Below, piece after piece: positions 30,226 through 38,861 of a stretch of 55,904 bases of DNA. A program made the translations under genes and the position numbers. Source of the DNA: Pantoea brenneri (GTDB taxonomy: Bacteria > Pseudomonadota > Gammaproteobacteria > Enterobacterales > Enterobacteriaceae). Location of the stretch: contig MIEI01000024.1 in NCBI GenBank assembly GCA_002095305.1, forward strand, positions 1 through 55,904, given 5' to 3'. The notes below the pieces were generated by a model. It did not search any database. It was not told the origin of the DNA and worked only from the letters and a program-made list of their open reading frames with translations. Each line of letters opens with the position of its first letter. Position 1 is the stretch's first letter.

Positions 30226-30687
30226 TTAGGGGGTTAGCGGTAACCAGGCGGTGGCTTCCACTTCAATCAGCACCTCGGCGCTCGGCAGCATTTCACTGAC
30301 CTGCACCACGGTTGAAACCGGCGGTTGTCCGTCATAAAACAGCTTTCTGACCCGGCTGTAGCAGGGAAAGTGATCGAGATTGCGGAAGTACTGCACCAGC
30401 TTGATCACATCGCTCATCTGTCCGCCCGCCTGTTGCACGGTGTGGCGAATGCTTTCCAGCACATACCAGCTCTGCGCGAGGATCGGCCCCTGTCTGGCGT
30501 CGGTCGAGAACTCGCCGGTTTCGCCAACTAACTGACGGACTTCAACCGGGATATCCTTAAAGCCGCGCACGATAGTGCCGCTCTGCGGATTAACCGGAAT
30601 GATGCCGGAGAGAAAGACAAAATCACCGGCCCGACGCCAGGCGGCATAGTGGGCGAGCGGTTTGCCCGCACCCTCTTCAAGACTCAT
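30226..30687 (-). CDS. RidA/YjgF-family protein
   Basis: A 153-residue Rid-family protein. RidA proper deaminates reactive enamine/imine intermediates; this subgroup is longer and probably pathway-specific. Recognisable are FVFLSGIIPVNPQSG, QSWYVLESIRHTVQQAGG, VIKLVQYFRNLDHFPCYSRV and VVQVSEMLPSAEVLIEVEA. The glutamate and cysteine near the end match the active-site rim; the RidA arginine (R105 in E. coli) falls in the CYSRVRKLF region but needs an alignment. Its start overlaps the stop of the upstream amidohydrolase gene by 11 bases. Confidence 0.85.
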   Translation of the reverse strand: MSLEEGAGKPLAHYAAWRRAGDFVFLSGIIPVNPQSGTIVRGFKDIPVEVRQLVGETGEFSTDARQGPILAQSWYVLESIRHTVQQAGGQMSDVIKLVQYFRNLDHFPCYSRVRKLFYDGQPPVSTVVQVSEMLPSAEVLIEVEATAWLPLTP

Positions 30688-31957
30688 GGGATATCTCCTG
30701 CTGCCAGATACGTTGATGGGTCAGCCTGCCGTGATGGATAACCTGGCGGGCTGCGCTGTTTAACGGCCAGCTGGCGCTGTCGCTGCCCGGGAACAGCACC
30801 AGCGTAGCGTCGCTGCCCGGTGACAGCGGCGGTGGGGCTGAGTGCGCGCCGGTCAGGGCGGCGGCATCACAAATCAGCCGCGAATGCTGGTCAAAAACGT
30901 TGTTCAGCTGCAAAGCGAACAGCGCGCAGCTCAGGGTATCCAGCGGGTCATAACTGCCTGCCGGACAAAAGGCATCCTGAACGTTGTCACAGCCGATCAG
31001 CAGTGGAACGCCTGCCGTCTGCGCCTCTTTCAGCAGGGTAATGCCGCGCTGACGCGGCGTGCGTCCGGTTACCGCATCCTGCAACAGCAGGTTGGTCATC
31101 GGCAGGGCAATCAGCGTGACGGCGTGGGCAGCCAGTTGCCGCAGTACCTGCTGCGCCTGCAGTTCACTGCCGGACGCCAGCGCGCAGCCGTGGCTGCAAC
31201 AGATGTGGCCGCTGAAGCTGTTTTCAGCCAGGTAGTGCGCCAGCCAGCTCAGGCCGTGGGCCACTGGCGAAAGCTCTTCATCAATATGCAAATCCAGATC
31301 CAGCTGCCAGCGGGCGGCGCTGCGCATCAGGTGGGTCATCGCCGCCGGGTCCCAGTTTGAGGAGTGGATAAAGCCGCCCAGCAGGCAACCGGCGCCGCTC
31401 TGCGCCACCGCGCGGGCGATGCGGTCAGCGCTCCCGGCATCGGCGAACAGGCTCAGCGGCACCAGCGCCACCCGTTCCAGCGTGATGCCGGGAGGTGCCA
31501 TGCCAGCCAGTTCCGTCCAGGCCAGCGGAGGGCGATCGTCAAACCAGTCGATATGGCTGCGCAAACGGGTCACGCCGTTGGCGGCCGCCCAGCCGAAAGC
31601 CCGGCCGGCACGCTGTTGAAGGTCCGACGCCGTCCAGTGCTGGCGATCCTGATGCAGGGTTTCAATGGCGGCCAGCAGGCCCGGTTTTGACGGACGGCTG
31701 CGGGCGAGGGTGAAGGTTTTATCGAGGTGCGCATGCGGTTCAATCAGCCCCGGCAGCGCCAGTGCGCCATCCACCGGCCACAGGTCGCTCTGATCGGGCC
31801 GGGCTGGCGTCAGCGCAGCAATTTTGCCAGCCGCAAAGCGCAGATCGGCCAGCAGCGGCTCACCGGCTTCACGCGGCCAGTCCGCCGGCAGCAGCCAGGC
31901 GGGGAGGCGAACGCTGGCAAGGCCAGCAAGCGGTGCATCGGACCGGGAAACAGACAT
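30677..31957 (-). CDS. cytosine deaminase-like amidohydrolase
   Basis: A 426-residue member of the amidohydrolase superfamily (CodA group), started at ATG 31957. Metal-site order is as in cytosine deaminase: LIEPHAHLDKTFTL (HxH), LHIDEELSP (H and catalytic E), CCSHGCALAS (H) and LLIGCDNVQDAF (D). CodA-type enzymes deaminate cytosine, isoguanine, or hydrolyse related lactams. Substrate not readable from sequence. The signature AHLDKT and IDE-type triad favour a deaminase over a hydantoinase. Confidence 0.85.
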   Translation of the reverse strand: MSVSRSDAPLAGLASVRLPAWLLPADWPREAGEPLLADLRFAAGKIAALTPARPDQSDLWPVDGALALPGLIEPHAHLDKTFTLARSRPSKPGLLAAIETLHQDRQHWTASDLQQRAGRAFGWAAANGVTRLRSHIDWFDDRPPLAWTELAGMAPPGITLERVALVPLSLFADAGSADRIARAVAQSGAGCLLGGFIHSSNWDPAAMTHLMRSAARWQLDLDLHIDEELSPVAHGLSWLAHYLAENSFSGHICCSHGCALASGSELQAQQVLRQLAAHAVTLIALPMTNLLLQDAVTGRTPRQRGITLLKEAQTAGVPLLIGCDNVQDAFCPAGSYDPLDTLSCALFALQLNNVFDQHSRLICDAAALTGAHSAPPPLSPGSDATLVLFPGSDSASWPLNSAARQVIHHGRLTHQRIWQQEISHES

Positions 31958-31977
31958 GATAAGACTCCGCGCTGAGA

Positions 31978-32949
31978 TTAAAGGTCGAGCACCAGAACCG
32001 GCGTTCTGGATCGGGAGCAGCACAAGGTTATCTGCGTATTCTCCGCTTTCTCTTCGGCAGTCAGCACGCAGTCACGATGATCGGGAATACCGTCGATTAC
32101 CTCAGTGATGCAGGAACCACATATTCCCTGTTCGCACGACAGCATAATATCGACCCGGGCGCTTAATAAGACTTCGGCAATAGTCTGCTGCGGGCTGACT
32201 AAATAGCGGGTGCCGGTAGAATTGAGCTGGATATAAAAGGCGCTGTCGCTGGCGCTATTATTTAGCGCTGCATTGCTGAATCGCTCAAAAATCAATTGAT
32301 CCGGTTGCCAGCCATGCTGCTGCATAAGGTGCTGCAGACGCTGAATAAAGCCGTCCGGGCCGCAGGCTATTATCCGGGTCTGTGGATCGGGCTGCGATAA
32401 ACACGGCGGCGTAGTCACACGCAGAGAATCGTTTGCGCTGCTGTGATGAAAATAAACCTGGTCTGCTAATCGCGGTGCGGTTAATCGCGGCACAAACGCC
32501 GCCTGTTCTGGCGACGAGATAAAATAATGCAGTTCATAGTCAATCCCTTGTCGGGCAAGCTGTTCCGCCATCGGCAACAGTGGGGTAATACCGATTCCCC
32601 CGGCAAACAGCAGATAGCGTCCCGCTTCGGGCAGCGGGAAATGATTGCGCGGTGCTGAAATTTCCAGCGCATCGCCAGGCCGTAAATGGTGATGAATAAA
32701 ATGCGATCCGCCGCTGGAGAGGTCTGCCCGTTTCACGCAGATCTCGTAATATTCACCGCCGTGGTTTTCGCTGCAAAGTGAATACTGACGCGGCCCGATT
32801 TGCGGAATGAAAACGTCAATGTGCGCGCCAGGTAAATAAGCCGGTAATAAACCACCGTGCCGGGCAATAAGCTGTAATGAAAGATTGCCGACACCATTAA
32901 TATGGACAGCGCTGATCGTGACTGGAATAAGTCCGGACTCTTTCATCAT
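31978..32949 (-). CDS. FMN/2Fe-2S oxygenase reductase (phthalate dioxygenase reductase/VanB type)
   Basis: A 323-residue three-domain electron carrier. The flavin domain has RQYSLCSENHGGEYYEICVK, the NAD domain YLLFAGGIGITPLLPMAEQL, and the C-terminal plant-type ferredoxin has cysteines at MLSCEQGICGSC and ITLCCSRS. Such reductases normally feed a Rieske oxygenase or Rieske demethylase; no such partner is present in the window. First gene of the minus-strand arm, transcribed away from the LysR gene. Confidence 0.88.
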   Translation of the reverse strand: MMKESGLIPVTISAVHINGVGNLSLQLIARHGGLLPAYLPGAHIDVFIPQIGPRQYSLCSENHGGEYYEICVKRADLSSGGSHFIHHHLRPGDALEISAPRNHFPLPEAGRYLLFAGGIGITPLLPMAEQLARQGIDYELHYFISSPEQAAFVPRLTAPRLADQVYFHHSSANDSLRVTTPPCLSQPDPQTRIIACGPDGFIQRLQHLMQQHGWQPDQLIFERFSNAALNNSASDSAFYIQLNSTGTRYLVSPQQTIAEVLLSARVDIMLSCEQGICGSCITEVIDGIPDHRDCVLTAEEKAENTQITLCCSRSRTPVLVLDL

Positions 32950-33166
32950 TATTTACCGTCTGTGCTTAAAGAGAGCAGTGATAAAAAAGCAGGTCATCGT
33001 CGCTGCCGCCTGACCGGCGGTGCTATCACCCAGCGCTGCGCAACTGCAGCCAGCTGAGTGATGAAACGATTGTTCCCGTTGCCATGAAATCTACGTTATT
33101 GTGATAAAACTGTTGCGTCCAGCGCTTTGATTCGCACATCCCGTTGCATAAAAGAGAGCACTCCCT
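32950..33166. promoter_or_regulatory. divergent promoter region with palindrome TTATTGTGATAA
   Basis: A 217-base gap between the reductase and lysR starts. It should hold the promoters of both arms. An imperfect dyad, TTAT-TGTG-ATAA (33096-33107), has a T-N10-A geometry close to LysR-type boxes (T-N11-A) and is the best candidate site for the adjacent regulator. No other dyad stands out. Confidence 0.4.
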
Positions 33167-34090
33167 ATGTTTGCATTCTCCCGATTTCTGCTCTATTTCA
33201 CTGAAGTGGCCCGTCAGGGATCGTTTCGCAAGGCGTCTGAAAGCCTGCACGTGGCGGCGTCGTCGATCGATCGGCAAATCCTGCGGGTTGAGAAAGAGCT
33301 GGCGATGCCGCTGTTTGAGCGTCACCCCAGCGGCCTGCGGCTGACCGCAGCGGGCGAACTGCTGCTGCACGCCGCCAGTAACTGGAAAAAGGATTTTTCG
33401 CGGGTCTGCGAACAACTGGATGACCTGCGTGGACTGCGACGCGGCCATGTGCGCATCGCCACCATCGACGCGATTAACCGGCAGTTTTTCTCGTCAATGC
33501 TCAGACAGGTGCATCTCGACTATCCGAACATCTCTTTCACCCTGACCACCATGAACAACGTCGATATTCAGCAGGCGCTGATGTCGGGTGATGCCGATTT
33601 CGGGGTGATGCTGAACCCGCAATCGTCACGCGAACTGCAGGTGCGGGCCTTTGCCGAGATCGATCTGGGGATTGTGGTCCCGACCGGCCATCCGCTCAGC
33701 AGCAAAAGCGGGGTGCGGTTTAACCAGTGCAGTGAGTATCCGTTTATCCTGCCTTCTGCCCCGCTGATGCTGGCTGAACCGGTGCAGGCGCTGATCAACA
33801 TCCATGGCGAGATGATCAACGAGGTGGCGGTCTCCAATAACATCCACATGATCCGCTCGCTGATCAAAGAGAAAATCGGCATCGGCATTCTCTGCTGGCT
33901 CGATATCATGGATGAGGTGGAAAGCGACGAACTGCAGTTTATTCCGCTGACCGATCCGCAACTCAAAACCTTCACCCTGTCACTGTGCGTCGCCCCGGCA
34001 AGGCAGCTGTCGCTGGCGGCGTCGATGATGCTCAAACAGCTGGAAATGCTGTTCAGCCAGATTCAGACGCCCGGACGCCAGCGGCCCTGA
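33167..34090 (+). CDS. LysR-family regulator of the catabolic island
   Basis: A 307-residue LysR-type regulator. The N-terminal helix-turn-helix is FLLYFTEVARQGSFRKASES, with RQILRVEKELAMPLFERHPSG, followed by the two-lobed effector domain (HVRIATIDAI, GIVVPTGHPLSS, IGIGILCWLDIMDEV). It lies between the two arms of the island, divergent from the eight-gene arm and co-oriented with the three-gene arm, as expected for the local activator. Effector unknown but probably an island substrate. Confidence 0.88.
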   Translation: MFAFSRFLLYFTEVARQGSFRKASESLHVAASSIDRQILRVEKELAMPLFERHPSGLRLTAAGELLLHAASNWKKDFSRVCEQLDDLRGLRRGHVRIATIDAINRQFFSSMLRQVHLDYPNISFTLTTMNNVDIQQALMSGDADFGVMLNPQSSRELQVRAFAEIDLGIVVPTGHPLSSKSGVRFNQCSEYPFILPSAPLMLAEPVQALINIHGEMINEVAVSNNIHMIRSLIKEKIGIGILCWLDIMDEVESDELQFIPLTDPQLKTFTLSLCVAPARQLSLAASMMLKQLEMLFSQIQTPGRQRP

Positions 34091-34351
34091 CGCTGCACCA
34101 GTATGGTGCTGGTTGCTCCTTAATGAATCAAAGGTTGCAGCGCCGCCTCCGCCGATCGCCGCGCAGCCCTTAAGCCGCGCCGATCGGCTAACCTGGCATC
34201 CTTTTTGTATAACTCACTGTGAGTAGAAGCGGTCAGTGCAGGCAACTGCGCGGGACATTGCTCAGCCACCATTTCGCGGTTCATGTTGAACCGGCTGGGG
34301 GCTGAGTCGCCTTTGCTCAGCCTCCCTCCGGTGACGATTAGGAGAGGAGCA

Positions 34352-35341
34352 ATGAAGTTACGATCCCGCATTCCCCTGTCTGGCTGCGTGCTGAGCACGC
34401 TGATTTCTGGCGCATTCATCCTGCCGGCCGATGCCGCAGAGAAGATTGCCTTACTCACCTCCTGGTACGCGCAGGCTGAGCAGGGCGGCTATTATCAGGC
34501 GCTGGCGACCGGCATCTATCAGCGCTACGGGCTGGACGTCAGCATTCAGTCCGGCGGGCCGCAGATCAACGGCATGCAGTTGCTGTTATCGAAGCGCGCC
34601 GATGTGATCATCGGTTATGACCTGCAGTTACTTGAAGCGGTGCAGCGTGGCTTTCAGGCTAAAGCGATTGCCGCCCCGTTTCAGTATGATCCGCAGGGAC
34701 TGCTGACCCACGCCTCCGTCACCTCCCTCGACGGCCTGAAAGACAAAACCATTCTGGTCTCCAGTTCCGGGCAAGCCACCTGGTGGCCGTGGCTCAAGGC
34801 ACAGTATCAGCTCAGCGATGGGCAGGTGCGCCCCTATACCTTCAATATCCAGCCGTTTATCGCCGATCAGAATGTGGCACAGCAGGCTTATGTCAGCTCT
34901 GAGGTTTTCCAGGCGCAAAAGGCCGGGGTGAAATCGAATTTCTTCCTGTTTTCCGAGCACGGCTATCCGCCCTACGGCGGCATTCTGATTACCCGTCCGG
35001 ACCAGATCAGCAGCCGCAGCGAAGCGATGGCGAAATTTGTACGTGCCTCAATGGAGGGCTGGGTCAGCTATCTCACTAATCCGGCACCAGGCAACGCGCT
35101 GATTAAAAAAGAGAATCCAAAAATGACCGATGATTTGCTGGCCTGGGGCGTCACGCAGATCAAACAGCACCATCTGATTGACGGTGGCGATGCCGCGACA
35201 GCCGGCTGGGGCACCATGACGCAGGATCGCTGGCAAAAAACCCGCGATTTTATGGTCAAAGCCAGCCTGCTTAAAGCGGATACCGACTGGAAACAGGCTT
35301 ATACCACTGAGTTTGTTCAGCAGATGCAGGTTAAACCGTGA
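34352..35341 (+). CDS. THI5/NMT1-like periplasmic binding protein (copy 2)
   Basis: A 329-residue exported protein, ATG 34352 with GGAGAGGAG upstream. The signal peptide (RIPLSGCVLSTLISGAFIL) ends near ADA. It is paralogous to copy 1: TSWYAQAEQGGYYQALATG, DVSIQSGGPQINGMQLLLS, PYTFNIQPFIADQNVAQQAY, HGYPPYGG, GNALIKKENP. There is no ATPase or permease beside it, so it presumably shares the importer encoded in the other arm. Its TGA overlaps the GTG-AGG region just before the deaminase start. Confidence 0.87.
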   Translation: MKLRSRIPLSGCVLSTLISGAFILPADAAEKIALLTSWYAQAEQGGYYQALATGIYQRYGLDVSIQSGGPQINGMQLLLSKRADVIIGYDLQLLEAVQRGFQAKAIAAPFQYDPQGLLTHASVTSLDGLKDKTILVSSSGQATWWPWLKAQYQLSDGQVRPYTFNIQPFIADQNVAQQAYVSSEVFQAQKAGVKSNFFLFSEHGYPPYGGILITRPDQISSRSEAMAKFVRASMEGWVSYLTNPAPGNALIKKENPKMTDDLLAWGVTQIKQHHLIDGGDAATAGWGTMTQDRWQKTRDFMVKASLLKADTDWKQAYTTEFVQQMQVKP

Positions 35342-35352
35342 GGAACGTTGCG

Positions 35353-36780
35353 ATGTCATCTCAATCATTACTGATTAAAAACGCGCACGCCATTCTGACC
35401 GGCCTGCCGGGCGAGCGGGCACGACATGCCGGACCCGATATTCGCATCCGCGAAGGCGTGATCGAAGCCATTGGGTCGCTGACCGCGTTGCCGGACGAGC
35501 GGCTGATTGATGCCCGCGACTGCGTGGTTTATCCCGCCTGGGTCAATACCCATCACCACCTGTTTCAGTCGTTGCTGAAAGGTGAGCCGCAGGGGCTGAA
35601 CAAAAGCCTGACCGCCTGGTTAAGCGCCACGCCGTATCGTTTTCGCGCCACCTTTGACGAACAGACGTTCCGGCTGGCGGTTCGTATCGGCCTGATCGAG
35701 TTACTGCGATCCGGCTGCGCCACGGTCGCCGATCATAACTATCTCTACTGGCCAGATATGCCGTTTGATCCTTCCGACATTTTGTTCAGTGAAGGCGAGG
35801 CGCTGGGCATGCGGATTGTGCTGTGTCGGGGTGGTGCGACTCAGGGGCGGACGATTGAGCAGGATTTACCGCAGGCGCTGCGCCCGGAGAATTTTGATCA
35901 CTATATGGCCGACATAGAACGGCTGGTGGGACGCTACCACGATCCGCGGCCGACCTCGCTGTGTCGGGTGGTGATGGCTCCGACCACGCTGCTGCACTCA
36001 GCGCCGGGCGCGCAGCTGCGCGAAATGGCCAGGCTGGCGCGTCAGTTGGGTATCCGGTTGCACAGTCACCTGTCGGAAACGGTGGATTATCTGGATGCGG
36101 CGCGCGACCGCTTCAACATGACGCCGGTGCAGTTTTGTGCTGAACACGACTGGCTGGGTAATGACGTCTGGTTTGCCCATCTGGTGAAGCTGTTGCCGCA
36201 GGAGATCACGCTGCTGGGTGACAGCCGGACCGGTATTGCGCACTGCCCGCAAAGTAACGGACGACTGGGCAGCGGCATTGCCGATCTGCTGGCGCTGGAG
36301 CAGGCGGGCGTGCCGGTTTCCCTGGGCGTGGACGGCGCGGCATCGAACGAGGCAGCCGATATGCAGAGTGAAGCGCATGCGGCGTGGCTGTTGCAGCGTG
36401 CCAGAAAAGGCATGTTCGCCACGCCACGCTATGACGGTGGAACTTTTGAAGGCGGTGGCGATGCGGCAACCATTGAAGATGTGGTGCGCTGGGGCAGCGC
36501 CGGCGGGGCGCAGATCCTCGGTCTGCCGCAGAGCGGCACCGTGCAGGTCGGGATGCTGGCCGATATCGCCGTGTACCGGCTGGACGATCCGCGCTATTTC
36601 GGCCTGCATGACATGGCAATTGGGCCGGTGGCCTGCGGCGGTCGGGCTTCGTTAAAGGCGCTGATGATCAATGGCCGGGTGATTGTCGAAAACGATCACA
36701 TTCCTGGTCTCGATCTGGATGCCATGCGCCATCAGGCAATGTCAGCCGTCCGGACGCTGCAACAGCGTGCCGCCGGTTAA
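35353..36780 (+). CDS. 8-oxoguanine deaminase-like amidohydrolase (ATZ/TRZ family)
   Basis: A 475-residue amidohydrolase-superfamily deaminase, ATG 35353 with AGGA eight bases upstream. Metal and catalytic sites: VNTHHHLFQSLLKG (HxH), RLHSHLSETVDY (H and E), GIAHCPQSNGRLGSG (H) and SLGVDGAASNE (D). NTHHHLFQSLLKG and the DHNYLYWP segment resemble 8-oxoguanine and isoxanthopterin deaminases more than guanine deaminase. It pairs with a binding protein upstream and a dioxygenase downstream in a three-gene arm. Exact substrate is not decided by sequence. Confidence 0.85.
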   Translation: MSSQSLLIKNAHAILTGLPGERARHAGPDIRIREGVIEAIGSLTALPDERLIDARDCVVYPAWVNTHHHLFQSLLKGEPQGLNKSLTAWLSATPYRFRATFDEQTFRLAVRIGLIELLRSGCATVADHNYLYWPDMPFDPSDILFSEGEALGMRIVLCRGGATQGRTIEQDLPQALRPENFDHYMADIERLVGRYHDPRPTSLCRVVMAPTTLLHSAPGAQLREMARLARQLGIRLHSHLSETVDYLDAARDRFNMTPVQFCAEHDWLGNDVWFAHLVKLLPQEITLLGDSRTGIAHCPQSNGRLGSGIADLLALEQAGVPVSLGVDGAASNEAADMQSEAHAAWLLQRARKGMFATPRYDGGTFEGGGDAATIEDVVRWGSAGGAQILGLPQSGTVQVGMLADIAVYRLDDPRYFGLHDMAIGPVACGGRASLKALMINGRVIVENDHIPGLDLDAMRHQAMSAVRTLQQRAAG

Positions 36781-36805
36781 CCCTCTTCTGTATAGGAAAA
36801 ATACC

Positions 36806-37795
36806 ATGACACAATCAACCCGGACACAAGGTTATGCACTGCAGGAACTGGAGAAAGAAGCGGCAATGGGCGCAATGGGTGAAGAGACTTTTGCCCGCGA
36901 GGTGCGCTGCATCGACCTGTCAGATTTCGAACAGCGTAAACATGAGATTGCCGATGAACTGTGGCAGGCAGCGGTAGAGATCGGTTTCTTTCAGGTCAGC
37001 AATCACGGCATTGCCCTCGACGATATCCGCCAGGCATTCTGCATGACGGAGGATTTTTTCTCGCTGCCGGAAGCGGTCAAAGCCCGCTATCCGCTGGCGC
37101 GCAACGCCGGCTGGGAAAATAAGTCGCAGGTCCGTCCCTCGACCAAAACCCCGGACCAGAAAGAGTCCTATCAGATTACCCGTCCGTTAATGGATTCGCT
37201 GTGGCCGACAGAGCAGGAGCTGCCCGCCTTTAAGCAAACCATGCTGAGCTTTGAGTCGCAATGCTGGCAGCTGGGGATGAAGTTGCTCTCCTGCTTTGCG
37301 CTTAAGCTGGGTTTTCCTGAGCACTTCTTCGAGCAGGCGCACAATCCCGATCGGAATACCTACCAGAGCACGCTGCGAATGTTGCACTACTATGCCACCG
37401 AACAGTCGGAGCAGGGGATGTGGCGCGCCGGTGCGCATACCGATTTCGACTGCCTGACGCTGCTGTTCCAGCGCCCCGGCCAGGGCGGCCTGCAGGTCTG
37501 TCCCGGCAAAGATCGCGAAAGTCAGCAGTGGACCAGCATTGAACCACGTGAAGAGGTGATCACCTGCAATATTGGCGACATGCTGATGCGCTGGAGTGAC
37601 GACCAGTTGCCGTCAAACTTCCATCGGGTAAGAAGCCCGCTACCGGGGGAATATCAGGGCGCGCGCTACAGCCTGGCTTTCTTCTGTCAGGCGAATAAAG
37701 ACGTTGAGATCCTCGGCCCGCAGGCGAAGTATCCGGCGATCAGTGCTGAAGATTATCTGCAACAGCGTATCCAGGCGAACTTTGCCAAAGGCTAA
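36806..37795 (+). CDS. Fe(II)/2-oxoglutarate-dependent dioxygenase (isopenicillin N synthase-like)
   Basis: A 329-residue DIOX_N plus 2OG-FeII_Oxy protein, started at ATG 36806 after TAGGAAAAATACC. N-terminal marks: IADELWQAAVEIGFFQVSNH. The iron triad is in GAHTDFDCLTLLFQ (H and D) and SNFHRVRSP (H), with 2-oxoglutarate-binding RYSLAFF (R, S). Bacterial relatives hydroxylate or dealkylate small heterocycles and flavonoid-like molecules. It closes the plus-strand arm and could modify the imported heterocycle before or after deamination (inference). Confidence 0.88.
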   Translation: MTQSTRTQGYALQELEKEAAMGAMGEETFAREVRCIDLSDFEQRKHEIADELWQAAVEIGFFQVSNHGIALDDIRQAFCMTEDFFSLPEAVKARYPLARNAGWENKSQVRPSTKTPDQKESYQITRPLMDSLWPTEQELPAFKQTMLSFESQCWQLGMKLLSCFALKLGFPEHFFEQAHNPDRNTYQSTLRMLHYYATEQSEQGMWRAGAHTDFDCLTLLFQRPGQGGLQVCPGKDRESQQWTSIEPREEVITCNIGDMLMRWSDDQLPSNFHRVRSPLPGEYQGARYSLAFFCQANKDVEILGPQAKYPAISAEDYLQQRIQANFAKG

Positions 37796-37813
37796 GTGGC
37801 AGTAACAGCAAAA

Positions 37814-37841
37814 AGTCCGCTCAGGTTTCCCTGAGCGGGCT
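37814..37841 (-). terminator. tRNA-associated hairpin in left repeat
   Basis: AGTCCGCTCAGG and CCTGAGCGGGCT form a 12-base stem with one G-T pair around TTTC. The A-run at 37810-37814 gives a T-run on the minus strand, so it terminates minus-strand transcripts that would leave the tRNA-Asn fragment. It may also end the dioxygenase transcript. Confidence 0.6.
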
Positions 37842-37850
37842 GCTTAAATA

Positions 37851-37871
37851 TGGCTGCTCAGACTGGACTCG
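37851..37871 (-). repeat. tRNA-Asn 3'-end fragment (left), possible att relic
   Basis: On the minus strand this reads as the last 21 bases of tRNA-Asn including CCA, with two mismatches (GTCTGAGCAGCCA versus the enteric GTCAGAGGAGCCA). It is followed by the tRNA-type terminator. The rest of the tRNA is absent. Confidence 0.55.
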
Positions 37872-38174
37872 CCTTTGCCAGTAACTGTCTGATAAGAAAG
37901 ATAAAGATGAGTTATCTTTCTGTCAAGACCACCAGAATGACCGCCAATAGTTGCTCGTTACGTAAAACAGGTTTAAAACTTCGCTTCATCGCTGATCGTG
38001 CCACGAGGTTCTCTGCAAAAGACGGGTGTTCAGAACAAGCATCTAAAAGTCGGCTCGAAGCGAGATGGTGGTCAAAGAGCTCTGACGGTCTGCTCTGTGC
38101 CAGAAGCGGACGTTAGCGCCTTAAGTCCACAATCAAAATGCGCCACATTGACGGTGATAGAAAAGAAATTTTGG

Positions 38175-38579
38175 TTAGTAAAACTCATCTTTATGCTGAT
38201 ATCTGTATTCTTGCGTTATCCCTGTGTATCCATATGAAGCAGCTTTACAATCAATAACATGCACATTTGACTGAGGATGTAGGTTACCAATAGCTTGTTC
38301 CATAGCGTTGTAAATTGCTTTTTGATACGCTGCTTTCTGATCTTTGCTACAGGTTTCATCCACGACAGTAACTTCAAGTCTGAACGAATTTTTTCCCCAT
38401 TCAGCCAGACTCTTGCCATCAATAAACCAGTCATCATCGTCCACATGTCTTACTATGACCATGGTTTCGAAGCTGTTTTTCTTCAATATCTCGCATGTGA
38501 TTTGAGTAGCTAAAAGTACACACTTTTTGGTTAATTTTTGATCTTTGCAACCAGACAATGTGAGCGTTATTCCAGGCAT
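38175..38579 (-). CDS. tautomerase-family protein
   Basis: A 134-residue protein. MPGITLTLSG at the start places a proline directly after the initiator methionine, the catalytic base of the 4-oxalocrotonate tautomerase superfamily. DDWFIDGKSLAEWGKNSFRL and NVHVIDCKAASYGY fit the longer tautomerase-like group in enterobacteria. Enzyme role unknown; no catabolic partners adjoin. GC content is well below the flanks, in line with lying inside the repeat-bounded segment. Confidence 0.65.
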   Translation of the reverse strand: MPGITLTLSGCKDQKLTKKCVLLATQITCEILKKNSFETMVIVRHVDDDDWFIDGKSLAEWGKNSFRLEVTVVDETCSKDQKAAYQKAIYNAMEQAIGNLHPQSNVHVIDCKAASYGYTGITQEYRYQHKDEFY

Positions 38580-38861
38580 AATGATTCCTTAAATGTGTCA
38601 TTACATAGCTTGATTATCAAAAGTGTTGCCGCATTTTTTGAACGATACGAGATGAATAAGATGGCATAATCGAAAACGTGAGTACAACTTACGTCCGCTT
38701 TTCGCTCACAGCGGACCTTCCGATTCGATAGCTCAACCGCTGTGTGCCAAAAACGGAGATTTAAGCGTCCAGGGAATACTAATCCCTTGGGAATGTTTCA
38801 TCGTTTTATATAGTCTCAAGCAATAATTTACATTTCATATTTTGTAATTTTTTGAATATTG

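Larger units (their letters stand above)
37807..38111. repeat. direct repeat, left copy (about 305 bp)
   Basis: This block is repeated at 40708-41015. The first 148 bases are about 85% alike in the two copies (terminator hairpin, TTAAATATGGCT, CGCCTTTGCCAGTAA, CTGTCAAGACCACCAGAATG, CCAATAGTTGC). Similarity then fades and returns at matching distance as GTGCCAGAAGCGGAC against GTGCCATAAGCGGAC. Both copies have the same orientation. The identical offset (304 and 307 bases) shows they descend from one unit. Confidence 0.8.
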
